This document shows positions 43,333 to 53,500 of a DNA stretch of 64,000 bases, one piece after another. Origin of the DNA: Mesorhizobium sp. AR07. Lineage in GTDB: Bacteria > Pseudomonadota > Alphaproteobacteria > Rhizobiales > Rhizobiaceae. Under the pieces are notes generated by a model. The model did not search any database, was not told the DNA's origin, and saw only the letters and a program-made list of their open reading frames with translations. The stretch lies in the NCBI RefSeq assembly GCF_024746815.1, contig NZ_CP080525.1, positions 6,132,501-6,196,500 of the forward strand, written 5' to 3'. The position numbers and the translations under genes were made by a program. How positions within the stretch are numbered: position 1 is the stretch's first letter; every line of letters starts with the position of its first letter.

Positions 43333-44124
43333 GTGTCCGATCTCTACATCCACCGTCTCGCCGCCCTCATCGACCAGGCAGCGAAAACCAATGAAGAAGC
43401 CTTCGGCCAGGCCGCCAGCCGCTTCGCCGACACGCTTGAGGGCGGCGGGCTGGTCCATCTCTACGGTTCGGGCCATTCGGTGCTGCCGGTGCAGGAAGTG
43501 TTCCCGCGCTACGGAAGCTATGTCGGCTTCAACCCGCTGACCGACCCGCGCGTCATGTGGCACAACGTGCTCGGCGCCGGCGGCGTGCGCGAGCTGCTGT
43601 GGCTGGAGCGGACCGAGAAATACGCCGAGAAATTCCTCGACCACCAGCCGCTCAACAAGGGCGACTCGATCATCATCTTCGGCCATAGCGGCCGCAATTC
43701 CTCGGGCATCGACACCGCGCTCTACGCCAAGAAGCGCGGCATCTTCGTCGTCGCGGTGACCAGCAAGAACAATCTCGACAAGCCGGCGACGCACTCGTCG
43801 GGCAAGCGGCTGGCCGATGCGGCGGACCTGGTCATCGACACCTGTTCGCCGATCGAGGATGCGATCGTGCCGGTCGAAGGCTGGAGCCGGCCGGTCTCCG
43901 GCTCATCGACGGTGCTGGCCATGATCCTGGCGCACGAGCTGATCGCCCGCACTGCCGAGCAGCTTTCGAAGCGCGGCATCGAGCTGCCGGTCTTCGCCTC
44001 GCCGACGATCGCTGGCGTGACCCTGCACGACACCGACGTCATCTACGGCGTCTACCGTGAGCGCATGCTGGAGGCGCAGAAGAAGCACCTGCCGACCTTC
44101 CAGGCGACAATGCGCGGAGAGTGA
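43333..44124 (+). CDS. SIS-domain protein (UPF0309-type sugar isomerase-like)
   Basis: A 263-residue SIS protein: VHLYGSGHSVLPVQEVFPRYG near 41-61 (phosphosugar-binding Ser/His), DSIIIFGHSGRNSSGIDTALYAKKRG near 112-138, and SGSSTVLAMILAHELI. Such proteins bind or isomerise phosphosugars. The start is GTG at 43333, after AGGAG. It ends the rightward operon just before a strong hairpin. Confidence 0.85.
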   Translation: MSDLYIHRLAALIDQAAKTNEEAFGQAASRFADTLEGGGLVHLYGSGHSVLPVQEVFPRYGSYVGFNPLTDPRVMWHNVLGAGGVRELLWLERTEKYAEKFLDHQPLNKGDSIIIFGHSGRNSSGIDTALYAKKRGIFVVAVTSKNNLDKPATHSSGKRLADAADLVIDTCSPIEDAIVPVEGWSRPVSGSSTVLAMILAHELIARTAEQLSKRGIELPVFASPTIAGVTLHDTDVIYGVYRERMLEAQKKHLPTFQATMRGE

Positions 44125-44131
44125 CGGAATA

Positions 44132-44164
44132 GATCGGGGAGGCGCCGAATGCGCCTCCCCGATC
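44132..44164. terminator. Perfect 14-bp bidirectional hairpin
   Basis: Arms 44132-44145 and 44151-44164 are exact reverse complements around CGAAT. It lies between the convergent SIS gene (ends 44124) and a GntR gene (ends 44172) and can serve both transcripts. No T run. Confidence 0.8.
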
Positions 44165-44171
44165 CTGGCTG

Positions 44172-44843
44172 CTACCGCCCGAGCAGATTGCGCTCGACGG
44201 TTCTCAGATGCGCCAGCATCGCCTGGCTGGCGCTCTCGGGATCGCGCCGCAGCAGCGCATCGAGAACCGTCTGGTGCTCGCTGCAATAGATGCTGCGGCG
44301 TTCTTCCGAAAACGACCGCTTCTTCATTTCGAACCATGGTGCCTGGTTGCGCAGGATGCGCATCAGATTGTGGATCTCTTTGAGGAAGTCGTTGCGCGAG
44401 CAAGCGAAGATGCGGTGGTGAAACTCGGCGTCCCAATGCTCGAAGGTCGGCATGTCCTGCGACTCCGAGGCGATCTTGTGCGCCTCGCGCACCGCATTGA
44501 GTTCCGTGGCGCTGGCGTTGGTGGCGGCGAAGGACGCCGCCGCCGGCTCCAGCAACTGCCGGATCTCCATCATGTCGGCCGGGCTGGTGCCTTCCATGCG
44601 GCCGACGGTGGCCGCCATCGAGCCCGGATTGGTGGCGGTCAGGAACGTTCCGCGCCCGACATGCCGCACCACCGTGCCGTCATCCTCGAGGAAGGAGACA
44701 GCGCGCCGCACCGTGTTGCGCGCCACGCCGAATTCGCTCGCCAGATCGCGCTCCGGCGGCATGCGGCCATTCTCGATCCATTCGCCTGAAGAGATGCGTT
44801 TCTTCAGCGCGGTGGCGATATCGTTGGCGACGAGCTTTGGCAT
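44172..44843 (-). CDS. GntR-family regulator (FCD type)
   Basis: A 223-residue regulator: HTH near 5-70 (VANDIATALKKRISSGEWIENGRMPPERDLASEFGVARNTVRRAVSFL) and FCD domain (MMEIRQLLEPAAASFAA, DAEFHHRIFACSRNDFL, SEHQTVLDALLRRD). The gap 44844-45069 holds a near-canonical FadR-type palindrome and separates it from the divergent FAH gene, so it probably regulates the long operon to its right and itself. Confidence 0.87.
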   Translation of the reverse strand: MPKLVANDIATALKKRISSGEWIENGRMPPERDLASEFGVARNTVRRAVSFLEDDGTVVRHVGRGTFLTATNPGSMAATVGRMEGTSPADMMEIRQLLEPAAASFAATNASATELNAVREAHKIASESQDMPTFEHWDAEFHHRIFACSRNDFLKEIHNLMRILRNQAPWFEMKKRSFSEERRSIYCSEHQTVLDALLRRDPESASQAMLAHLRTVERNLLGR

Positions 44844-44964
44844 ATCTGGCAGCTTTTATCTGATCCGGTATTGAACCATAGATATCAGCTTCCGAAGCCG
44901 TCGTCCATTCCGCCAGATTGCCGGCATCCCCCGCAGAAGCCCATTGGCGCGAGCGACAAACGTT

Positions 44965-44979
44965 TTTGGTCGGACCAAA
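44965..44979. promoter_or_regulatory. GntR/FadR-type palindromic operator
   Basis: TTTGGTC-G-GACCAAA is a perfect 7+1+7 palindrome with the TGGTC/GACCA half-sites typical of FCD-type GntR repressors. It lies in the divergent gap between the GntR gene and the FAH gene. AACCAATC (45002-45009) and TATTGGTTC (45048-45056) may be further half-sites. Binding by the local regulator is inferred. Confidence 0.6.
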
Positions 44980-45069
44980 TCAGATTCCGCTTGCGGCCTA
45001 AACCAATCGGCGATAGCGTGTAACGAAAGAGCGAAAAATTGGCTCAGTATTGGTTCAGGGAGGATGTGG

Positions 45070-45948
45070 ATGCGGGTCGCGACCTTTTCGATCGCCGGCG
45101 AACGTCGCGTGGGGCTTGTCGACCTCGATAAGCAGACGATCGCGCCTTTCGATTTTGCCGTCGACCAGGCCAGATCCGGCATCCTGGCGCTGATCGAGCG
45201 CAACGGCACTGGTGTGCCGCGCACCCTGTCGCCGATCCCGCTGGCGCAGGTCGAAATCGAGGCGCCGATCCCGCAGCCGCGCCGCAACATCTTCTGCGTC
45301 GGCAAGAACTATCACGAGCACGCGCATGAGTTCGCCCGCAGCGGCTTCGATTCCAGCGCCGGCGCCGGTGCGATCCCGAAGCATCCGATCATCTTTTCCA
45401 AGGTGCCTGAATCGGTCGTCGCCAACCATGCCAGCGTGCTGATCGATTCCTCCGTCTCGACGGCCATCGACTATGAGGCCGAACTCGCCGTCATCATCGG
45501 CAAGGGCGGGCGCGGCATTTCAAAAGAGAACGCGCTCGATCACGTCTGGGGCTATACGATCGTCAACGACGTCACCGCCCGCGACCTGCAAGGCAAATAC
45601 AGCCAGTGGCTGATCGGCAAATCGCAGGACACCTTCTGTCCGATGGGCCCCTGGGCCGTGACCAGGGATGAACTCGATCTGGCGACCGCCGGCATCCGCT
45701 GTTTCGTCAATGAGGACCTGCGCCAGGACTCCAAGATCTCGCTGCTCATCTTCGACATCCCGACCATCATCGCCACGCTGTCGCAAGGCATCACGCTAAA
45801 ACCCGGCGACATCATCGCCACCGGCACGCCGGTCGGCGTCGGCATCGGCTTTGATCCGCCGAAATATTTGAAGGCCGGCGACGTCGTGCGCATCGAGATC
45901 GACGGCATCGGCACGCTGGAAAACCGCTTCGCGGAGCATGCGCGATGA
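45070..45948 (+). CDS. Fumarylacetoacetate hydrolase (FAH) family protein
   Basis: A 292-residue FAH-fold enzyme: NIFCVGKNYHEHAHEF near 76-92, KVPESVVANHASVLI, metal-binding DYEAELAVIIGKGGRGI near 136-153, YTIVNDVTARDLQ and TGTPVGVGIGFDPPKYLKAGD near 255-275. The family hydrolyses or decarboxylates beta-keto acids and ring-fission products. The ATG at 45070 follows GGGAGG; an ATG six bases earlier has no spacing. First gene of the rightward operon and coupled by ATGA to the hydrolase. Confidence 0.88.
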   Translation: MRVATFSIAGERRVGLVDLDKQTIAPFDFAVDQARSGILALIERNGTGVPRTLSPIPLAQVEIEAPIPQPRRNIFCVGKNYHEHAHEFARSGFDSSAGAGAIPKHPIIFSKVPESVVANHASVLIDSSVSTAIDYEAELAVIIGKGGRGISKENALDHVWGYTIVNDVTARDLQGKYSQWLIGKSQDTFCPMGPWAVTRDELDLATAGIRCFVNEDLRQDSKISLLIFDIPTIIATLSQGITLKPGDIIATGTPVGVGIGFDPPKYLKAGDVVRIEIDGIGTLENRFAEHAR

Positions 45949-46724
45949 CCACCGTGACAGTTGGCCAGGTCGTTGCGGAAGTTGTCGGCGAGGGCACGGC
46001 CGTGGTGATGATCCATGGCCTCGGCGGCACGTCGAACATGTTCCAGCCGCAGATGGCAGCACTTTCGGCCTACCGCGTCATCCGGCTCGATCTGCCGGGC
46101 TCCGGCCGTTCGCCACGCCCGATCGAACCGCTGACCATCGAATTGATGAGCGATGCCGTCATCCGCGCCATGGCCGGCATGGGAGTCACATCTGCGCATT
46201 TCGTCGGCCATTCGATGGGCACCATCGTTTGCCAGCAGATTGCCGCAACGCAGCCCTCGCTGGTCGCCTCGCTGGCGCTGTTCGGCGCCTTGGCGGAACC
46301 GGCTGAAGCGACCAGGCAAGGGCTTGCCAACCGCGCCAGGCTGGCGCGCTCAGGCGGCATTGCCGATATCGCCGACCAGATTGTCGCCAATGCGATCTCG
46401 GCGCACACCAGGGAAACCTCGCCTGCCGCCGTCGCCTTCGTGCGGGAATCGATCACGCGCCAGGATCCGGAATCCTACGCCCGCACCTGCGAGGCGCTGG
46501 CCAAGGCGACCGCTGTCGATGCGCGGAGAATCTCGGCGCCGACGCTGCTCGTCACCGGCGATGCCGACACGGTCAATCCGCAGGGCGTCGGGCAGGCGCT
46601 TGCCGACAAGATCAAGGGCGCGGTATTCTCGTCATTGGATCGGTGCGGGCACTGGGCCACGGTGGAAAGCCCGCGCGAAAGCAGCCAGAAGCTCGCCGAT
46701 TTTTTGAGACGGGTTGATAGGTAA
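45945..46724 (+). CDS. Alpha/beta hydrolase
   Basis: A 259-residue serine hydrolase: oxyanion motif IHGLGGTS at 24-30, nucleophile Ser90 in VGHSMG, Asp in TGDADTVNP near 206 and His in CGHWATVE near 235. It resembles enol-lactonase-type hydrolases (RLDLPGSGRS). Substrate unknown, but placement after a FAH enzyme suggests opening or cleavage of a catabolic intermediate. Confidence 0.87.
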   Translation: MTTVTVGQVVAEVVGEGTAVVMIHGLGGTSNMFQPQMAALSAYRVIRLDLPGSGRSPRPIEPLTIELMSDAVIRAMAGMGVTSAHFVGHSMGTIVCQQIAATQPSLVASLALFGALAEPAEATRQGLANRARLARSGGIADIADQIVANAISAHTRETSPAAVAFVRESITRQDPESYARTCEALAKATAVDARRISAPTLLVTGDADTVNPQGVGQALADKIKGAVFSSLDRCGHWATVESPRESSQKLADFLRRVDR

Positions 46725-46776
46725 GAATTTCTGATCGGGCGTAGAACTACGCGCTCGACAAGTTGGGAGGCTTGTG

Positions 46777-48117
46777 ATGGCAGACGACAGCTGGAACGGC
46801 AACGGCTCGAGCAGCACGCTGTTCACCAATGTGCGCGTGCTCGACGCCACCGGTGAATATCCCTATACCGGCGAAGTGCTGGTGCAGGGCAACCGCATCA
46901 AGCAGATCACCAAGGGCTCGTCGCGCTTCGGCTCGTCCTCCTCATCTCCCTACAGCGGTGGTGCGCCAGGGGGTGTCACGACCATCGACGGCATGGGCGC
47001 GACGCTGATGCCGGGCATGATCGACGCGCATCTGCATCTGTCCTGGAACAACGCGCCGGGCATCGACCCCATCCAGATGATGGAAATCGAAGAGCATATG
47101 CTGGTCACCATGGAGATGGCCAAGCTGGTGCTCGATGCCGGCTTCACCGCTGGCCGGGGTGCGGCCGCCGCCAAGCCGCGTCTCGATGTCGTCGCGAAAA
47201 AATTCATCAACCAGGGCCGGTTCCCAGGACCGCGCTATCTCGCGGCCGGTCCGGAGATCACCACGGTGGGCGGTCTCGGCGACTCCTCGCCCTCGCACAT
47301 TCCGCATGAGGGCCTCAATCTCGGCATCGTCATTTCCGGTCCCGAGGAAATCCGCCGCACCGTGCGCCAGCTGATCAAATACGGCGTCGATTCCATCAAG
47401 CTCAATTTGTCCGGCGAGAGCATCACCGGCATGGGCGCCGAGGAGACGCCGATGTCGGAAGAGGAGGTCGCCATGGCTGCCTCCGAGGCGCGCTGCCGCA
47501 ACAAGGTTCTGTCGGCGCATGCGCGCTCGTCCGGATCGGTCAAGCAGTGCGTCCGCCACGGCATCCAGAACATCTACCATGCCTCCTTCGCCGACGAGGA
47601 AGCGCTCGACATGCTCGAGGCGGTCAAGGACAAGCATTTCGTCGCGCCCGGCATCGCCTGGCTGATCAACACCGCGCGTCATGCCGAACAATGGGGCATC
47701 AAGCCGGGTTCGCCGCTCTCGCTCGAATATGAGCGCGAACTCGAAATGTGCATCGAGACGATGAAGAAGATGCACCGGCGCGGCATCCGCGTCTGCATCG
47801 GCGGCGACTACGGCTTTGCCTGGACGCCGCAAGGCACCAACGCCAAGGACATCCAGACCTTCGTCGAGATGCTTGGCTTCTCGCCGATGGAAGCCATCCA
47901 GGCCGGCACCAAATATGGCGGCCAGATCATGAACATGGGTGACGAGCTTGGCCTGATCAAGGAAGGCTACCTCGCCGACATGCTGCTGGTCGACGGCGAT
48001 CCGATCTCCGACGTGCGCATCCTGCAGGACAAGAACCGCATCCTCGCCATCATGAAGGACGGCAAGTTCCACAAGGCGCCGCGCATGAACGAGCAGCGCC
48101 GGCGGCTGACTGCATGA
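46777..48117 (+). CDS. Metal-dependent amidohydrolase family protein
   Basis: A 446-residue TIM-barrel amidohydrolase: TLMPGMIDAHLHLSW near 70-85 carries the metal HxH, DSIKLNLSGE near 210 the carbamylatable Lys region, LSAHARSSGSV and NIYHASFAD further His, and GGDYGFAWTPQGTN the late Asp. It resembles imidazolonepropionase/prolidase-like COG1228 proteins. A Ser/Gly-rich insert SSRFGSSSSSPYSGGAPGG near 49-68 is unusual. ATG at 46777 after GGGAGG. Overlaps livH by four bases. Confidence 0.86.
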   Translation: MADDSWNGNGSSSTLFTNVRVLDATGEYPYTGEVLVQGNRIKQITKGSSRFGSSSSSPYSGGAPGGVTTIDGMGATLMPGMIDAHLHLSWNNAPGIDPIQMMEIEEHMLVTMEMAKLVLDAGFTAGRGAAAAKPRLDVVAKKFINQGRFPGPRYLAAGPEITTVGGLGDSSPSHIPHEGLNLGIVISGPEEIRRTVRQLIKYGVDSIKLNLSGESITGMGAEETPMSEEEVAMAASEARCRNKVLSAHARSSGSVKQCVRHGIQNIYHASFADEEALDMLEAVKDKHFVAPGIAWLINTARHAEQWGIKPGSPLSLEYERELEMCIETMKKMHRRGIRVCIGGDYGFAWTPQGTNAKDIQTFVEMLGFSPMEAIQAGTKYGGQIMNMGDELGLIKEGYLADMLLVDGDPISDVRILQDKNRILAIMKDGKFHKAPRMNEQRRRLTA

Positions 48118-49163
48118 GCCTGCTCGACCAGCCATCCTCGTCGTCGCTCTCGGGCGGCGGCATGACACGCCGGCAGGCCTGGGGCCTCGTCGGCCTGCTT
48201 GCCGCCGCCGTCATGGCATGGCTGGTCTTTGCCGCCTGGCCGGATTGGCTGAATGCGATCCTGATCTCGAAGAAGGCTTTCGTCAGCGCCATCCTCAACG
48301 GCATCACACTGGCCGGCCTGTATTTCCTCGTCGCCAGCGGCTTCACCCTGATCTTCGGCCTGATGCGCAACGTCAATCTGGCGCATGGCTCGCTCTATCT
48401 GCTCGGCGCCTATATCGGCTACGAGGTCACCAACCGCACCGGCTACTGGCTGCTCGGCGTCGCCGCCGGCTTCGCCGTGCTGGCCATCGTCGGCGTCGTC
48501 ATGCAGGTGTTTGTGTTCCGCCGCCTGGAGGGTGACGATCTGCGCCAGACCTTGGTCAGCATCGGCATCTCGATCGTCGCCGCCGACCTGATGCTGGCGG
48601 TGTGGGCTGGCGGCACCTACCAGATCGCCACGCCGGAATGGCTCGACGGCGCCCTGACCTTGCCCATCATCACCGCTGTGCGCTCCAACGGCGCTTCAGT
48701 CTTCCTCACCTATCCGCTGTACCGCGTCGTCGTGCTGGGGGCGGCGATCGTTATCGGCGTCGGCCTCTGGCTGATGCTGCACCGGACCCGCGTCGGCATG
48801 ATGATCCGCGCCGGCGTCGACGACCGCGCCATGCTGCAGGCTTCCGGCGTTAATGTGCATGCGGTGTTCGCTATCGTCTTTGCCGTCGGCGCCGGTCTTG
48901 CCGGCTTTGCCGGCGTCGTCGGCGGTTCGGCGCTTTCGGTCGCGCCCGGCGAGGACGTCCGTTATCTCCTGGCCTCGCTGGTCGTCGTCATCGTCGGCGG
49001 CATGGGCTCGATCACGGGTGCCGCCATCGGCGCGCTGCTGATCGGCCTCGCCGAACAGATCGGCCTCGTCTATTTCCCGACCTATGGCATCGTGCTGACC
49101 TTCGTCATCATGGTGGTAACGCTGGCAGTCAGGCCGCAAGGCATCATGGGGAAGGCGCGATGA
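48114..49163 (+). CDS. Liv-type ABC permease (LivH)
   Basis: A 349-residue permease, about 50 residues longer than usual: an extra N-terminal membrane segment (TRRQAWGLVGLLAAAVMAWLV type stretch at about 18-43) precedes ILNGITLAGLYFLVASGFTLIFGLMRNVNLAHGS. The GMMIRAGVDDRAMLQASGVN loop and GGMGSITGAAIGALLIG close the family pattern. ATGA overlaps with amidohydrolase and livM. Confidence 0.91.
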   Translation: MSLLDQPSSSSLSGGGMTRRQAWGLVGLLAAAVMAWLVFAAWPDWLNAILISKKAFVSAILNGITLAGLYFLVASGFTLIFGLMRNVNLAHGSLYLLGAYIGYEVTNRTGYWLLGVAAGFAVLAIVGVVMQVFVFRRLEGDDLRQTLVSIGISIVAADLMLAVWAGGTYQIATPEWLDGALTLPIITAVRSNGASVFLTYPLYRVVVLGAAIVIGVGLWLMLHRTRVGMMIRAGVDDRAMLQASGVNVHAVFAIVFAVGAGLAGFAGVVGGSALSVAPGEDVRYLLASLVVVIVGGMGSITGAAIGALLIGLAEQIGLVYFPTYGIVLTFVIMVVTLAVRPQGIMGKAR

Positions 49164-50188
49164 GCCTGGCTATCGCCACCAGCAGCGTGACGCCGCAGCA
49201 GAACTGGCTGGAGAAGCTCGGCGCCGGCCACATCATCCTTGCCACAGCACTGGTGCTCTATCCTCTGGTGGCGTCGGATTTCTTCCTGACGCAGATCGGC
49301 GGTTATTCCCTGGTCTTCGGCATGCTGGGCCTGTCGCTGATGCTGCTCGCCGGCTATGGCGGCATGGTCAGCCTGGCGCAGATCACGGTAGCTGGCATCG
49401 CCGCCTACGCCATCGCCATCCTCGGCAACAACAATTCCAGCATTTTGGGCTTCGGCTGGCCGTGGTGGCTCGCGGTTCCCTTCGCGGTTCTTGCGGCGGC
49501 ACTGGCGTCGGCGCTGATAGGCTGGATCTCGGTGCGCACCGAGGGCATCTACACCATCATGATCACGCTGGCGATCGCCACCGCGACCTACTATTTCGCC
49601 CAGCAGAACTACGCCATCTTCAATGGCCATTCCGGCTATGCCGGCATCCGCGCCCCGGTCTTTTGGGGCGTCAACTGGCGTGACCCAAAGCCCTTCTACT
49701 ATCTCTGCCTCGGTCTGGCGGTGCTGTCCTATGCGGCCGTGCTCTACGGCTCGCGCTCGACCTTCGGCATGACCTTGCAGGCGATCCGCGACAACCCGCG
49801 CCGCATGCGCGCGCTTGGTTATCACGTCACCGCGCACAAGGTCTTCGCCTGGCTGCTGGCCGGCATCATCGCCGGACTGGCGGGCGTGCTGCTGGTCTGG
49901 TTCAACGGCCGCGTCTCGCCCGGCACCATCGGCGTCGATGCCGCGATCGACGTGCTGATCATTGCCGTGATCGGCGGCCTTCGCCATCCGATCGGGCCGT
50001 TTCTCGGCGCGGTCGTCGTCGTCCTGATGCAGACCTTCGCCATCGACATCGTCGGCGCCGAGCGGTTCAACACGCTGATCGGCATGGTGTTCCTGGTGAT
50101 CGTCTTCGTCTCACCGGATGGAATTCTTGGGTTGTGGGGGAGGATCAAGCCACATCTCGCCCAGGAGTCCTTGCGTCCCGGCTCGTAG
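49160..50188 (+). CDS. Liv-type ABC permease (LivM)
   Basis: A 342-residue permease: YGGMVSLAQITVAGIAAYA near 70, TLQAIRDNPRRMRALGY near 205, and GGLRHPIGPFLGAVVVVLMQTF near 272. A 7-bp stem (TCCCGGC/GCCGGGA, 50176-50197) spans the stop codon before the binding-protein gene. Confidence 0.92.
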   Translation: MSLAIATSSVTPQQNWLEKLGAGHIILATALVLYPLVASDFFLTQIGGYSLVFGMLGLSLMLLAGYGGMVSLAQITVAGIAAYAIAILGNNNSSILGFGWPWWLAVPFAVLAAALASALIGWISVRTEGIYTIMITLAIATATYYFAQQNYAIFNGHSGYAGIRAPVFWGVNWRDPKPFYYLCLGLAVLSYAAVLYGSRSTFGMTLQAIRDNPRRMRALGYHVTAHKVFAWLLAGIIAGLAGVLLVWFNGRVSPGTIGVDAAIDVLIIAVIGGLRHPIGPFLGAVVVVLMQTFAIDIVGAERFNTLIGMVFLVIVFVSPDGILGLWGRIKPHLAQESLRPGS

Positions 50189-50239
50189 CGGCCGGGATGG
50201 AATGAACCACTGCAAAACGAAATCAACGGGAGGAAAATC

Positions 50240-51487
50240 ATGAGGATGCATAGACGTACAGTGCTGGCCCTGGCGGTGTTCACCGGGCTGACCGCGCCTT
50301 CGATGGCGCTGGCTGCCGACGACACCATCAAGATCGGCCTGCTCGCCACCTTCGAGGGGCCGTTCACGGTGCTCGGCGAGGACGGCGAGCGCGGTGCCAT
50401 GACGGCGGTTGCCGAGATGAACGGCACCGTCGCCGGCAAGAAGATCGAGATCGTCAAGGGGTCGTCCGATGCCTCGCCCGACAGCGCCGTGCGCGCGGCG
50501 CGCAAGCTGGTCGAGCAGGACGGCGTCAAGGTGCTGGTCGGCCCGCTTTCGGGCGACGAAGGCATTGCCGTCAAGGATTACGCCAAGACCCAGCCGAACG
50601 TGACCTTCATCAACGGCACCTCGGCCGCGCAGGACACCACGCTGCGCGATCCGGCTGACAATTTCTTCCGCTTCTCGACCGATGGCGCCCAGTGGATGGC
50701 CGGCCTCGGCACCTATGCCTTCAAGGACAAGGGCTACAAGAAGGTCGCCACCGTCGCCGAGGATTATTCTTTCCCCTACACGCAGGTGTTCGGCTTCATG
50801 GCCGAGTTCTGCAAGGCCGGCGGCCATGTGCCGTCGAAGTCCTGGGTGCCGATCGGCAACAAGGATTTCTCCTCGGTCATCGCCGCCATTCCTGAAGGCG
50901 TCGATGCGATCTATGTCGCGCTTGGCGGCGCCGATGCCGTCAACTTCCTGACCCAGTACCAGCAAAGCGGTGGCTCAGCCCCGCTGATCGGCGGCTCGAT
51001 CACCGTCGACCAGACAGTGTTGACCTCGAAAGGCAAATTGCGCGACGTGCTGAAGGGCACGCCCTCGGCCGGGCCGACCGCCGACACCAATGACGCGCCG
51101 GCATGGAAGGCTTTCGTCGAGGCCTACAAGAAGCAGCCGGGCGCCTTTCCGTCGCCCTCGCTCTTCGCCCACGGCTACTATGTCGACATGAAGGCGACGC
51201 TGCTGGGTCTCGACCAGGTCGGCGGCGATGTCTCCGACGGCGGCAAGAAACTGCGCGCCGCGCTGTCGAAACTGTCCTTCGACACACCGACCGGCAAGGT
51301 GTCGCTCGACAAGAACCGCAACGCGATTGCCGACATCTTCCTGACCGAGGTCACCGAGGGTGCCGACGGCAATCTGATGAACAAGCTGGTCAAGGTCGTG
51401 CCGCAGGTCAACCAGACGCTCGGCATTCCCGAAGACGAATTCATGAAGCTCGGCGCGGTCAATCGCGACAATCCGAGCTGCCCGTAA
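50240..51487 (+). CDS. ABC transporter substrate-binding protein (Liv type)
   Basis: A 415-residue receptor: signal peptide of about 25 residues (cleavage after MALA), ADDTIKIGLLATFEGPFTVLGEDGERGAM, VKVLVGPLSGDEGIAV, KKVATVAEDYSFPYTQVFGF and a C-terminal NRDNPSCP with a lone Cys. GGGAGG precedes the ATG. It lies between permease and ATPase genes in the operon. Ligand unknown. Confidence 0.92.
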   Translation: MRMHRRTVLALAVFTGLTAPSMALAADDTIKIGLLATFEGPFTVLGEDGERGAMTAVAEMNGTVAGKKIEIVKGSSDASPDSAVRAARKLVEQDGVKVLVGPLSGDEGIAVKDYAKTQPNVTFINGTSAAQDTTLRDPADNFFRFSTDGAQWMAGLGTYAFKDKGYKKVATVAEDYSFPYTQVFGFMAEFCKAGGHVPSKSWVPIGNKDFSSVIAAIPEGVDAIYVALGGADAVNFLTQYQQSGGSAPLIGGSITVDQTVLTSKGKLRDVLKGTPSAGPTADTNDAPAWKAFVEAYKKQPGAFPSPSLFAHGYYVDMKATLLGLDQVGGDVSDGGKKLRAALSKLSFDTPTGKVSLDKNRNAIADIFLTEVTEGADGNLMNKLVKVVPQVNQTLGIPEDEFMKLGAVNRDNPSCP

Positions 51488-51579
51488 CATTAGACGCCGA
51501 GTGTAGCCGCCAGTGACCGAAAGCTTCGCAGCAAACCGTCTCCAGAGCTACCAGTGCCTATGCGCTGGAACTCGATGGC

Positions 51580-52291
51580 GTGGCGCGGCATTTCGGGGCG
51601 CTGGTGGCGCTCTCGGGCATCAATATGAGGATCGCGGCCGGCGAACGGCGCGCGGTCCTCGGCTCCAACGGCGCCGGCAAGACGACCCTGTTCAATGCCG
51701 TGACCGGCGATTTCCTGCCGACGGCAGGGCGCATCCGCTTCTTCGGCGAGGACATCACCGACCTGCCGCCGCATGAGCGCATCCGCCGCGGCTTGCGGCG
51801 CACCTATCAGATTTCGCAATTGTTCAAGGGACTGTCGGTTCTCGATTCCATCTTTCTGGCATGTCGTGGCGTCTCGCGCCGGCGGTTTTCGCTGCTGCGT
51901 CCGGCCGTCACCGACGTCAGCATGGTGCAGGCGGAATCGATCCTCAACGCCGTGCATCTCGAAGCCTATCGCGATGTGCTTGTGGCGACGCTGAGCCATG
52001 GCCAGCAGCGCCAGCTGGAGATCGCGCTGGCGCTCGCCGGCGCGCCGCGCTTCATCCTGTTCGACGAGCCTGCCGCCGGTCTTTCGCCCGCCGAGCGCCG
52101 CGACCTCGTCGCCATCCTCAACGCGCTGCCGAAGCATATCGGCTACATCATCATCGAGCACGATCTCGATGTCGCGTTGCGCGTGTCGGAATATGTCTCG
52201 ATGATGCACAATGGCCGCCTGTTCAAGGAAGGCACGCCGCAGGAGATCGAGGCCGACCCCGAGGTGCAGGAGATCTATCTCGGGGGCAAGC

Positions 52292-52299
<8 letters not shown>
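51580..52299 (+). CDS. ABC transporter ATPase (LivG), N-terminus apparently frameshifted
   Basis: Read from the GTG at 51580 this gives 239 residues with Walker A GSNGAGKT at 28-35, signature LSHGQ at 138-142, Walker B ILFDEPAAG near 159-167 and the H-loop IIEHDLDVAL. It lacks the first beta strand. The missing part, SAYALELDGVARHFGAL, is open in the same frame just upstream but has no start codon; a GTG at 51513 (product TESFAANRLQS) is one base out of frame. A single extra base near 51549 would explain this. The gene is otherwise complete and overlaps livF by eight bases. Confidence 0.85.
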
Positions 52300-53500
<1,201 letters not shown>

